From Myxococcota bacterium (GTDB taxonomy: Bacteria; Myxococcota_A; UBA796; UBA2385): a stretch of 36,411 bases of DNA. Made by a program: the position numbers and the translations under genes. The notes beneath the pieces were generated by a model. That model was given only the letters and a program-made list of their open reading frames with translations. It ran no database searches and was not told the DNA's origin. The DNA is taken from assembly GCA_023150805.1 (NCBI GenBank), contig JAKLKF010000078.1:1-36411 (forward strand), given 5' to 3'. How positions within the stretch are numbered: position 1 is the stretch's first letter; every line of letters starts with the position of its first letter. Positions 1-8,476 of this stretch are shown here, piece after piece.

Positions 1-1662
1 GCGCGGGCGGACCGCCGGCTGCGCATCCGGGAGGGGCGCGACCTCGGGCCGCTCGGCCCGGGCCAGGGTCACGGCCGGGACGTAGGCGCCGCGGGGAGAG
101 CGGGTGACTTCGAAGCGGGCCGGACGCGCCGGTCGCCGCACCACCGGGAGCGCCGCGTCGGGCGCCTGCTCCGGCAGTTCGTCCCCGAGCTGCAGGCGCT
201 GGGCCGCCCGCGCGGTGGCGCGCAGCTTCCGGCCCGACCCGACCAGCGGATCCAGGTCGGCGTCGACCGGTAGCGGTCCCTCTGGACCTGGGCCGGAGCC
301 GTCATCCGCGGCGCGGGCCGCCCGACGTGCAGCGCTGCGGCCGGGGCGCGCGGGGCCGCCGGCAGCGGTCGCTGCGGCGGTGGGGCTGGTCGAGGGGCTG
401 GAGGCCGGCGAGGCCGTCCGCGCCAGCCGGATCTGCGCGCCCGTGGCGGAGGCGCGGCGGGCCGGCGCAGGTGCCCTGCTGCGGCCCTGGGACATGGGCG
501 AGGCGCTCAGCGCCCGCACACCCCGAGCCACCGTGCGCACGACCGGCGCCGACGAGAGCTGGGAGGCCAGGTCCGCCGGTACGGCCCGCGCAGCGGCGCG
601 GCGCGAGGGGCGGGGCCCCCGGTGCGGGTCCAGCGCGGGAGACGGCAGCTCGGCCGGGGCGGCGGCGGCTCGCACGGCCTGCATCGACGGGGAGGAGGCC
701 GTGACAGGCCGCAGCCCCCGCGAGGCGCGCTGGCCGGAGGCGGCGGCGGCGCGATCCGCCGCGCGCGAGGTCGGCCGCTCCACCAGGGTCGGCAGCGCCT
801 GCTCCACCTGCTCGGTGACGACGCGGCGGGCGGCGCCCGCCTGGCGCAGGACCCGGCGCACCTGCACCACCTGCTCCTCGGCCGGCAGCGCGGCGAGCTC
901 GACGAGCTGGCGCGCGAGGCGGCGCCCGCGGGCGGTCCGCGCCAGCGCGGGCCCGCTGTCCTGCACCGCGCGGAGCAGGGGCGAGGCGCCCGAGGCGGAC
1001 TGGGCCACCCGCGCGCCGGCCCGGTCCAGCGCGCGCTGCGGGCGGGAAGCTGCAGCCACCCCCGCGCCGGGGGCGGCCGGGGTCCGGACCACCACCACGG
1101 GCGCGTCCGGCTGCTGCGCGCGGGGCTGTCCCCGCACGACCCGCGCCGGGATGAACGGCGTGATCAGCCAGGGCGAGTCCGACACGCGGGCGCCGGTCCA
1201 GCCGGAGCGACGCCGCGTCGGTGCCGCAGCCTCTTCCTCGGCCGCCGGGGCCGGGGCGCGGGGCGGCGCGGGAGGGAGGTGCATGTCGCCGGTGGACAGC
1301 ACGTCCAGGCCCTGCGTGGCCCACGGTGCCGCCGCGCCCAGGCTGGTGGACGCGCCCGGCCAGCGCCGCCAGATGGGCTTCTCCATCCGGGCGCCGTAGC
1401 GCTCGGCCAGCCGCGCCAGGCGCAGGTCCCGGCGCCGCCGCGACCAGGCCAGGCGGCGCATCCGGGCGAGGTAGGGCTGGATCGACAGGAAGACCATGTC
1501 GCCGTCGACCTGGCCCTCGCCGCCGAAGGAGAGGCCCCCGTCGGGCATCCCGAAGCGCGCGAGCAGCGTGTCCGCCAGGCCCACGCGTGCGCGCCGCCGC
1601 ACCCGCCGGTCGAGCCGCGCGGCGATCCGCTCGCCCACCGTCTTCCGCTCCTGCCCTGCCAT
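1..1662 (-). CDS. Unknown eCIS-operon protein, Ala/Arg/Pro-rich, 3' end beyond window
   Basis: The frame is open from an ATG at 1662 to the window edge, giving at least 554 codons with no stop. An SD-like GGAGCAGG lies just upstream, and the gene starts 28 bp after the tube gene stop, so it is probably cotranscribed. The first ~110 residues look like a folded domain: basic N-terminus, then FGMPDGGLSFGGEGQVDGDMVF and tryptophan-containing basic helices. The remainder is low-complexity Ala/Arg/Pro/Ser sequence. I do not recognise a family. Position downstream of the tube gene suggests a structural or assembly component of the contractile particle, but that is inference only. The C-terminus is not visible. 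Confidence 0.6.
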   Translation of the reverse strand, partial: MAGQERKTVGERIAARLDRRVRRRARVGLADTLLARFGMPDGGLSFGGEGQVDGDMVFLSIQPYLARMRRLAWSRRRRDLRLARLAERYGARMEKPIWRRWPGASTSLGAAAPWATQGLDVLSTGDMHLPPAPPRAPAPAAEEEAAAPTRRRSGWTGARVSDSPWLITPFIPARVVRGQPRAQQPDAPVVVVRTPAAPGAGVAAASRPQRALDRAGARVAQSASGASPLLRAVQDSGPALARTARGRRLARQLVELAALPAEEQVVQVRRVLRQAGAARRVVTEQVEQALPTLVERPTSRAADRAAAASGQRASRGLRPVTASSPSMQAVRAAAAPAELPSPALDPHRGPRPSRRAAARAVPADLASQLSSAPVVRTVARGVRALSASPMSQGRSRAPAPARRASATGAQIRLARTASPASSPSTSPTAAATAAGGPARPGRSAARRAARAADDGSGPGPEGPLPVDADLDPLVGSGRKLRATARAAQRLQLGDELPEQAPDAALPVVRRPARPARFEVTRSPRGAYVPAVTLARAERPEVAPLPDAQPAVRPR

Positions 1663-1690
1663 GGCCTGCTCCGCTGCGTGAAGGGTGGGC

Positions 1691-2476
1691 TCAGCTCACG
1701 AAGATGCCGTGGTGGGCCAGCTCGATGGACTCGATCGCCAGCTCCGCACCCGCGGCCGAGAAGTTCGGGCCCTCCCAGGACACCGGCCAGGCGTCGACGA
1801 AGTTGTAGCGGCGCACCGTCTCCATCTGGTTGTTCTTCACCACGATGGAGCCGTTGCGGCGCGCGCCCTCGCCGAACTCGTCCGACAGGATCTCGCCCCG
1901 CCAGGACATCAGCGAGACGTCGTTCGTCACGCCGTAGCGCAGGACCACGTTCTCCCAGCGGGACTGCCCGGGCAGCTTGTGCACCCGGTGGTTCATGCCG
2001 CCCTCCTCCAGCTCGAAGATGGTCGTGCTGGACTTCAGGCCCGAGCACTCCTGGAACTGGGCGACCTCGATGCCGTCGATCTCGAGCGCGAAGATGTAGT
2101 TGCCCTCGGGGTCGGCGACGTGGCTGTCCCCGCCCGAGGTCATCGCGCCGGTGCTGTTGGCGCTGCGGGTGCCCATCAGCGAGCCGTCGGCCACCGAGGG
2201 CTGGCCGCCCGCGCGACCCTTGCCCATGCCCGACCAGGAGCTGGGGCTGCTGATGGTCGGCTGACCACCGGACCGCCCGCCGCCGGCGCCCGCGCCGCCC
2301 CCGCCCTCGATGGACGGCTGGCTGGCCGAGCGACCCTGCCCATGACCCACGCCACCCTCGGTAGAGATGGAGGGCTGGCCGGCCGAACGACCACCACCCG
2401 CGCCGACACCACCGCCGCCCTCCACCGAGGGCTGGCCCGCCGTGCGCCCCTTTCCTCGACCGATCCAGCTTGGCAT
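1691..2476 (-). CDS. eCIS / phage-like tail tube protein (T4 gp19 family) with N-terminal repeats
   Basis: This 261-aa protein should form the inner tube of the contractile injection system. The C-terminal half, from about residue 125, matches the gp19-type tube family: NYIFALEIDGIEVAQFQECSGL, then a GGMNHRVHKLPGQ loop and later VVLRYGVTND and SLMSWRGEI. The usual family length is about 145-150 aa, so roughly 120 residues are extra. The extra part is a Gly-rich tandem repeat with five copies of G-R-[STA]-[AGS]-[GS]-Q-P-[ST]-[VI] starting at residues 10, 29, 48, 67 and 87. It lies downstream of the second sheath and upstream of the unknown gene at the window edge. The tube assignment is firm; the role of the repeats is unknown. 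Confidence 0.9.
   Translation of the reverse strand: MPSWIGRGKGRTAGQPSVEGGGGVGAGGGRSAGQPSISTEGGVGHGQGRSASQPSIEGGGGAGAGGGRSGGQPTISSPSSWSGMGKGRAGGQPSVADGSLMGTRSANSTGAMTSGGDSHVADPEGNYIFALEIDGIEVAQFQECSGLKSSTTIFELEEGGMNHRVHKLPGQSRWENVVLRYGVTNDVSLMSWRGEILSDEFGEGARRNGSIVVKNNQMETVRRYNFVDAWPVSWEGPNFSAAGAELAIESIELAHHGIFVS
2183..2449 (-). repeat. Five-copy ~57-nt coding repeat in tube gene
   Basis: Residues 10-98 of the tube protein carry the motif GR(S/T/A)xGQPS(V/I) five times, with starts spaced 19, 19, 19 and 20 residues apart. The linkers are Gly-rich (GGGGVGAGG, GGVGHGQ, GGGGAGAGG, SSPSSWSGMGK). The periodicity is clear in protein but diverged at the DNA level, so these are older selected repeats, not recent slippage. 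Confidence 0.85.
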
Positions 2477-2515
2477 GCTCGCCTCCGACCTGGTTGACCG
2501 ACCTGCCTGCGCTTC

Positions 2516-3694
2516 CTACTCCCCGCCCAGGCGCAGGTCGATGACGATCTGCTCCGTGGTCCCCACCGGCCGCAGCCGGACCATCAGGTTGACCTGGCCA
2601 CGGTCGCGGAGGTGGGGAGGGTTGTTCTCGGCGCTGCAGGTGACCTCGTAATCCTCGCCCGCCTTGCCCCCCGAGAGCAAGCCCGCGGCCCAGAATTCAC
2701 CGAGCCGCACGCGCACGTCCCGCTGCAGCACGTCCCAGAGGTGGGGGTTGTTGGTCTCGAACACGCTCCACTCGCTGTCGCGGCGGAGCTGCTCGGAGAC
2801 CATGTTGACGATCCGCCGGCTGTTGACGTGCAGGAAGCCCGGGTCTCGCGACAGCGTCCGCGCGCCGAAGACCACGACGCCCCGCCCGGGCTGGATCACG
2901 ATCGGGTTGATGTGCTGCTCGGCCAGGGTCCCCGCCTCGGCCCAGTCCAGCTCGACCTCGGGGTGGGTCACCCCCTGCAGCACCAGGTTGGCGGGGGGCC
3001 ATCCGACCCCGAAGGGCCGATGCGCCAGCTCGGTCCGCGCGTAGGCGCCGAGCATCGCGCCGCTGGGCGGGAAGTGGTCGTCCCCCTCCAGCAGCCAGGG
3101 GTAGTAGACGGCGCCGAAGGAGCGGTCCTCGGGGTGGCGGTCCCGGAACTGCGCGACCCACCGCTCCAGCGGCTCGGCGTGCAGGCCGCGCGGCACGTCC
3201 ATCACCAGGAAGCGGTTGTTCATCTCCCGGCAGTGGGTGAGCAGCTCGTCGTAGAGGACCTCGGCGTCGGCGCGCACGGTGCCGTCCCGCCCGACCTCGC
3301 AGCGCAGGTAGGCGGCGGCCGGCGCGGCGAGCAGCGCGATGTCCTCCTCGGCGCGCAGGCGGTCGAAGAGGGGGGCGAGCACCCCCATCGCCGAGGCCGG
3401 CGCGCGGATGTCCTCGTCGGAGCCCACGCAGACGCCGAAGAGGTGGGCCGTGTCGCCGCCGTTGGCGAAGAAGGAGCGCACGGCCCGCCGGCTGGCCGGG
3501 TCGAAGAGGCCGCGATCCGGGTGGGCCCACAGGTCCCCCTCGCGGCGCAGCAAGAGCTCGATGAAGTCGCCCGACGAGGCGCCTTCGGGCCAGCGGGTGC
3601 GCGGGATGAAGCCGATGATGCCCGCGATGTCCCCCCGGACCACGCCGATGTTGCGGTCCGGGAGGCGCGCGTGCTGGATGACGATGCCGGGCAT
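2516..3694 (-). CDS. Contractile tail sheath protein, second (short) copy
   Basis: This 392-aa protein is a second sheath subunit. The C-terminal third is diagnostic of the sheath family: NPIVIQPGRGVVVFGARTLS, then a HVNSRRIVNMV segment, SVFETNNPHLW, and a final GQVNLMVRLRPVGTTEQIVIDLRL beta region. It is about 200 residues shorter than the upstream sheath and keeps the core while lacking the inserted middle region. I place the start at ATG 3694 (MPGIVIQHARL), which has GAGG five bases upstream. A TTG at 3709 in the same frame would add five residues but has no SD. It is preceded by the DUF6760 segment and followed by the tube gene. eCIS particles often carry several sheath paralogues, so this is likely a structural variant. 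Confidence 0.9.
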   Translation of the reverse strand: MPGIVIQHARLPDRNIGVVRGDIAGIIGFIPRTRWPEGASSGDFIELLLRREGDLWAHPDRGLFDPASRRAVRSFFANGGDTAHLFGVCVGSDEDIRAPASAMGVLAPLFDRLRAEEDIALLAAPAAAYLRCEVGRDGTVRADAEVLYDELLTHCREMNNRFLVMDVPRGLHAEPLERWVAQFRDRHPEDRSFGAVYYPWLLEGDDHFPPSGAMLGAYARTELAHRPFGVGWPPANLVLQGVTHPEVELDWAEAGTLAEQHINPIVIQPGRGVVVFGARTLSRDPGFLHVNSRRIVNMVSEQLRRDSEWSVFETNNPHLWDVLQRDVRVRLGEFWAAGLLSGGKAGEDYEVTCSAENNPPHLRDRGQVNLMVRLRPVGTTEQIVIDLRLGGE

Positions 3695-3712
3695 CGGGGC
3701 CTCGATCAAGGG

Positions 3713-3736
3713 CGGCCGGGGCGCATGTCCCGGCCG
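3713..3736 (-). promoter_or_regulatory. Small hairpin upstream of second sheath gene
   Basis: An 8-bp perfect inverted repeat (CGGCCGGG / CCCGGCCG) with an 8-nt loop fills most of the 33-bp gap between the DUF6760 stop and the TTG alternative start of the second sheath. It has no U-tract, so it does not look like an intrinsic terminator. It may mark an mRNA processing site or affect translation of the downstream gene. Confidence 0.35.
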
Positions 3737-3742
3737 GGTCCG

Positions 3743-3886
3743 TCAGCGGGAGTTGATCTTGTCGTTGATCGACGAGATCTCCTTGACCCAGGCGTGACGT
3801 TCACGGTGGGACATCTCCAGGATGTGCTCGCGCTCCCAGTGGAAGTGGTAGGCGACGAACGCTACCTCCTTGAAGATGTTCTCCAA
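3743..3886 (-). CDS. DUF6760-type eCIS small protein (probably a -1 frameshift extension)
   Basis: This segment encodes the ~50-residue DUF6760 signature seen in eCIS clusters: YPLENIFKEVAFVAYHFHW, followed by EREHILEMSHRERHAWVKEISSIND. The signature begins upstream of the only usable start codon, a TTG at 3886 that falls within the YPLE motif; the codons before it (ATC GTA AGC TAC CCC) contain no ATG, GTG or TTG. The frame is -1 relative to the preceding chaperone-like gene and continues open back into it. The simplest reading is that most DUF6760 is made as a frameshift extension of that gene, giving about 172 aa in total. If TTG is used the free protein would be 47 aa. DUF6760's biochemical role is unknown; the family assignment rests on motif and context. 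Confidence 0.75.
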   Translation of the reverse strand: MENIFKEVAFVAYHFHWEREHILEMSHRERHAWVKEISSINDKINSR

Positions 3887-3924
3887 GGGGTAGCTTACGA
3901 TTCCCCCAGGCGTCCGAACTCCTT
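3861..3924 (-). promoter_or_regulatory. Candidate programmed -1 ribosomal frameshift cassette
   Basis: Reading the minus strand, three elements occur in order. An SD-like AAGGAG (3924-3919) is followed 11 nt later by GGGGG (3907-3903) within CTG GGG GAA TCG TAA. After an 8-nt spacer there is a 15-bp hairpin at 3894-3861 with one bulged A, one G-U pair and an ACA loop. Slipping back one base after the GGG codon leads into GGA ATC GTA AGC TAC CCC, which is the DUF6760 frame. The geometry resembles known bacterial -1 sites such as dnaX. The slip site is not the canonical X-XXY-YYZ heptamer, so slippage would rely on P-site re-pairing in the G run. Confidence 0.65.
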
Positions 3925-4260
3925 GTCGAACTTCGCGCCGCACTCGGGGCAGGTCACCTCGACCGTCGCCTCGTCCTCGTTGATGCGGTTGTACATCTCC
4001 TCGAGGAAGCGCAGGTCGCTGGCGAACAGGTTCTCGATGACGCCGGTGTTGACCTCGGTCAGGTCGCCCAGGCGGGTGATGACCCGGCTGAGCAGCACGA
4101 TGATGAGGTAGGCGCGGTTGCGCTGCACGCGCAGGTCGTTGAGCGGGACGATCTCGTCCTTGGCGTTGGCCAGGCGCATCACGCCTTCGCGGTGCAGGTT
4201 GCCGTCCTTGTCGACGTAGCCGCGCGGCAGGACGAACTCGTACTCGGTCTGGAGGTTCAT
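3895..4260 (-). CDS. eCIS phage-tail assembly (chaperone-like) protein
   Basis: This 121-aa protein matches a family found next to sheath genes in many eCIS loci: an N-terminal QTEYEFVLPRGYVDKDGNLHR, then GVMRLANAKDEIVPLNDLRVQ, a hydrophobic AYLIIVLLSRVITRLG segment and VIENLFASDLRFLEEMYNRIN. It ends in a single CxxC knuckle (C104, C107: CPECGAKF). By position and size it is equivalent to phage tail assembly chaperones, which guide tube and sheath assembly and are commonly extended by programmed frameshifting. The start is ATG 4260, with GAGG five bases upstream. It follows the large sheath across an 81-bp gap containing a strong hairpin. The chaperone role is inferred from analogy. Confidence 0.8.
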   Translation of the reverse strand: MNLQTEYEFVLPRGYVDKDGNLHREGVMRLANAKDEIVPLNDLRVQRNRAYLIIVLLSRVITRLGDLTEVNTGVIENLFASDLRFLEEMYNRINEDEATVEVTCPECGAKFDKEFGRLGES

Positions 4261-4288
4261 CGGGTCCTCGACGGGTGCACAAGGCCGT

Positions 4289-4327
4289 CGCGGGCCCCGG
4301 GGCAGACCATCCGCCCCGGGGCCCGCG
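4289..4327 (-). promoter_or_regulatory. 15-bp perfect hairpin between sheath and assembly genes
   Basis: Perfect 15-nt arms at 4289-4303 and 4313-4327 (CGCGGGCCCCGGGGC and its complement) flank a 9-nt loop in the 81-bp gap after the 599-aa sheath. There is no T-run on the downstream side of the transcript, so a classical intrinsic terminator is unlikely. An mRNA 3'-end stabiliser or partial attenuator that lets sheath be made in excess of downstream products is plausible. Confidence 0.6.
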
Positions 4328-4341
4328 CGGACGGGATGGCG

Positions 4342-6141
<1,800 letters not shown>

Positions 6142-6150
6142 GCTGTTTCC

Positions 6151-7017
6151 TCAGTCCTCCGTCTCGTCGGGGTCAACGTCGGCGGTGCGCCGCAGGAAGT
6201 GGGGTCGGGGCCCGGGTGCGAGCTTCCGCCCGTCGGTGGGGGGGGTGCCTGGCTGGCCGCGAGGAGTCTTGATCCGGCCGTTCCGAGATTCAAGTGCCTC
6301 GCCCTCATCCGGACGCGCTTTGTTGGCCAGGCGGGGCATGTTGATGGTGGTACCACCCTCGGCACGGACCAGCGGCCCGTCGAGGGCGACGCGCGCCCGG
6401 TAGGTCAGGAAGGGCCGGTACGGCGCCTCGTGCAGGCTGTAGAAGTTGATGGCGTCGCCGACGGTCAGGTCGTCGACCAGGGCCAGCGAGACCTTCTCGA
6501 CCTGCAGGTCGTCGCCCTCCAAGGGCCCGCTGGGGTCGTAGGGACGGCCGGTGCTGTCCACGGCGCGACCGTCGGGCAGCAGGTACTTCCGCGGCCGGTA
6601 GATCAGGTGGGTCGCCTCGTTCAGCCGCAGCAGCACCCAGCCGATCAGCCGCTCGGCGTCCGATCGGAACTTGCTGTGGACCGAGATCAGGTAGAACAGG
6701 TCGAGCAGCAGCGGGGGGCGGTGGTAGTAGACCTCGCCGCCGTCCTCGGGCTCCTGGCCGACGAAGACCGGCGCCTGACGGAAGCGCTTCTGGTTCTGCA
6801 GCGCCTGGTTCTGGGCGACCCGGTACATGTAGACGTAGAGCACCTCCTCCCGGTCCTTGGGCACGAAGGACAGGTCCTCCTCCAGGCGCGGGGGCTGCTC
6901 GCCGATGTCGTAGCCGTCGAGCAGGAAGCGGTGCAGGGCCTCGGTGACGTCGCCGATGATGTTGCGGCCCGACATCGGGCCGAGCTGGGCGCCGCGCAGG
7001 CTGGGATCGCTGCTCAT
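6151..7017 (-). CDS. DUF4255 (Pvc16/Afp16-like) tail terminator protein
   Basis: This 288-aa protein carries a DUF4255/Pvc16-N type domain over about residues 18-190: NIIGDVTEALHRFLLDG, PPLLLDLFYLISVHSKFRSDAERLIGWVLLRLNEA and a later VEKVSLALVDDLTVGDAINFYSL. In related particles this family caps the tube and sheath at the end away from the baseplate and fixes length. A ~70-residue C-terminal extension (GRIKTPRGQPGTPPTDGR and following) is polar and likely disordered. ATG 7017 overlaps the preceding stop as ATGA. The sheath gene follows 9 bp after its stop. Assignment is firm by domain pattern and by context beside the sheath. Confidence 0.88.
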   Translation of the reverse strand: MSSDPSLRGAQLGPMSGRNIIGDVTEALHRFLLDGYDIGEQPPRLEEDLSFVPKDREEVLYVYMYRVAQNQALQNQKRFRQAPVFVGQEPEDGGEVYYHRPPLLLDLFYLISVHSKFRSDAERLIGWVLLRLNEATHLIYRPRKYLLPDGRAVDSTGRPYDPSGPLEGDDLQVEKVSLALVDDLTVGDAINFYSLHEAPYRPFLTYRARVALDGPLVRAEGGTTINMPRLANKARPDEGEALESRNGRIKTPRGQPGTPPTDGRKLAPGPRPHFLRRTADVDPDETED

Positions 7018-7553
7018 CGCTCGTCCTCGGCCCGCTCGTCCGGTCCGCGCTGCCCGAGCCAGGCCGACAGCGGCAGGCGCGCGGGGCGCACCGGCGAGGG
7101 GCGCAGGTCCGTGGGGCTGGGGAAGGGCAGGCGGTGCCCCTCCACCAGGGCCAGGCGCAGGGCCTGCCCGAAGGGGTCGCGCCCCTGCTCGGCCACCTTG
7201 ATCCGCGCCGGCCGCCCCCGCTCCGGGTCGGGCCGCGACCGCACCGTGTCCAGCACGAAGGGGTGCTGCACCAGCCGGATGAGCTGCGGCGCGTAGGGGC
7301 CCGGGTCCACCCGGCGCGAGGCCACCTTGACCTTGCCGTCCCGCACCGTCCGCTCCCGCGTCGGCACGGGCGAGGGGCGCTCCTGCCACTCGCCGCGGGC
7401 CGCCGTCCGGTCGGCCAGCTCCGGCACCTGGTGCAACCGCTCGCCGGGCAGGGTCCGCTGCAGGCGCAGGCGAGGGTCCGAGGCCCGCACCGTCACCGTC
7501 CCTGCCCCGTCCGCACGCAGCTCGGGCCGGTCGTGGGAGGGAGGGCTGGGCAC
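7014..7553 (-). CDS. Unknown basic protein, first gene of the visible eCIS operon
   Basis: This ~179-aa protein is Arg/Pro-rich with short hydrophobic stretches such as PYAPQLIRLVQHPFVLDTV and DPFGQALRLALVEGHRLPF. I do not recognise a family. Start choice: GTG 7553 has GGAGG at an ideal 8-nt spacing; GTG 7562 in the same frame overlaps that SD and would add three residues. Its stop overlaps the DUF4255 start (ATGA), so it is translationally coupled to the tail terminator and probably part of the particle or its assembly. The divergent gap to 7698 likely holds the operon promoter. Confidence 0.65.
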   Translation of the reverse strand: MPSPPSHDRPELRADGAGTVTVRASDPRLRLQRTLPGERLHQVPELADRTAARGEWQERPSPVPTRERTVRDGKVKVASRRVDPGPYAPQLIRLVQHPFVLDTVRSRPDPERGRPARIKVAEQGRDPFGQALRLALVEGHRLPFPSPTDLRPSPVRPARLPLSAWLGQRGPDERAEDER

Positions 7554-7685
7554 GCGCGACACCTCCGGCTGTGCCTTGCGAGGGGAGCACCGGGCGAGGC
7601 GGACACGCTACCGGAGCGCGCCCGGCGCGGTCAACCCGGCCCGCGGCCCCGCCACCGCCCTTCCGTCGGCACCTCCTCCGGCTGC

Positions 7686-7691
7686 TACCCT
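7686..7691 (+). promoter_or_regulatory. Candidate -10 element (TACCCT) of a leaderless gene
   Basis: TANNNT hexamer ending six bases before the ATG at 7698, with no SD in between. The same arrangement occurs before 9360 (TAGGCT) and in weaker form before 26481 (TAGGCG) and 24345 (CAGAGT). No clear -35 hexamer is visible. Confidence 0.4.
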
Positions 7692-7697
7692 TCCCGC

Positions 7698-8387
7698 ATG
7701 GCCCGCAGCGTCTCCCGCGACCCCAAGCCCACCGACCGCCAGGGCACCACCGTCAAGCCCATGAAGGGCGGCGGCCTGACCGACCGGGACAGCAAGCTGT
7801 TGCGCCAGGCCGGCGGCAAGCAGGGCAACCAGGCGCTGGACGGGCGCCTGCAGCAGTCCACCGTGATGCGCGACCAGCTCCTGGCCTTCATCGTCAAGCG
7901 CCTGGAGACCATGCACAAGGTCCAGAGCTTCGAGAAGATCGAGATGAAGCACGAGCGGGAGTGGTTCCGCGCCCTGGCCCGCGGCCAGGCCGGCTACTTC
8001 CTGCCCGACCCGACCCGCTGGCACGAGGCCGCCCGCCAGTACCAGCGCGCCGCCCAGGCCATGTGCAACGGCAACCTGGGCCACGGCGCCGCCCTGATGG
8101 AGCGCGCCATGGAGGCCGAGCGCGCCGCCTACGACTCGCTGCCGGCCATGGTCGAGGAGCACCTGGACCACACCAACGACGAGGCCGCCGCGGCCCCTGC
8201 CGAGCTGGCCCACGTCGGCACCAACTCGACCGCCGCCGCCTGCGCGATGCCCCAGGGCATGCGTGTGGCCGATCTCATCCTCAACGTGCAGGACACGATG
8301 GAGCGCCCGCCGCCGCTCAACCGCCGCAAGGGCAACGCCTGGTGGCTGGAGGAGGACGAGGAGGAGGAGGAGGACGACGAGGACTGA
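7698..8387 (+). CDS. Unknown helical protein with acidic tail, divergent from eCIS operon
   Basis: This 229-aa protein has a polar, Lys/Gly-rich N-terminus (KPMKGGGLTDRDSKLL), a helical middle (VMRDQLLAFIVKRLETMHKVQ, then WFRALARGQAGYF, RWHEAARQYQRAAQAMC and AALMERAMEAERAAYDSLPAMVEEHL) and a C-terminal acidic run WWLEEDEEEEEDDED. No family is recognised. There is no SD; TACCCT sits exactly six bases before the ATG, fitting a leaderless transcript. It starts 144 bp from the divergent eCIS operon and shares its MAR-S/K N-terminus style with the HExxH protein at 10658. It could be an eCIS accessory protein or cargo, but this is inference only. Confidence 0.7.
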   Translation: MARSVSRDPKPTDRQGTTVKPMKGGGLTDRDSKLLRQAGGKQGNQALDGRLQQSTVMRDQLLAFIVKRLETMHKVQSFEKIEMKHEREWFRALARGQAGYFLPDPTRWHEAARQYQRAAQAMCNGNLGHGAALMERAMEAERAAYDSLPAMVEEHLDHTNDEAAAAPAELAHVGTNSTAAACAMPQGMRVADLILNVQDTMERPPPLNRRKGNAWWLEEDEEEEEDDED

Positions 8388-8476
8388 CGGTCCCCGCCCC
8401 GGGCAGGTCGGGGTAGGTCCTGGCCGACCGCCCGCCGCGCCCGTCCGCCGCCCCCCCTCGCCCCGACCGGAGCCTC

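Noticed and set aside
8388..8440. A GGTCGG / CCGACC inverted repeat after the gene ending at 8387 as a terminator
   Set aside because: The stem is only 6 bp with a 12-nt loop and no T-run; too weak to call.
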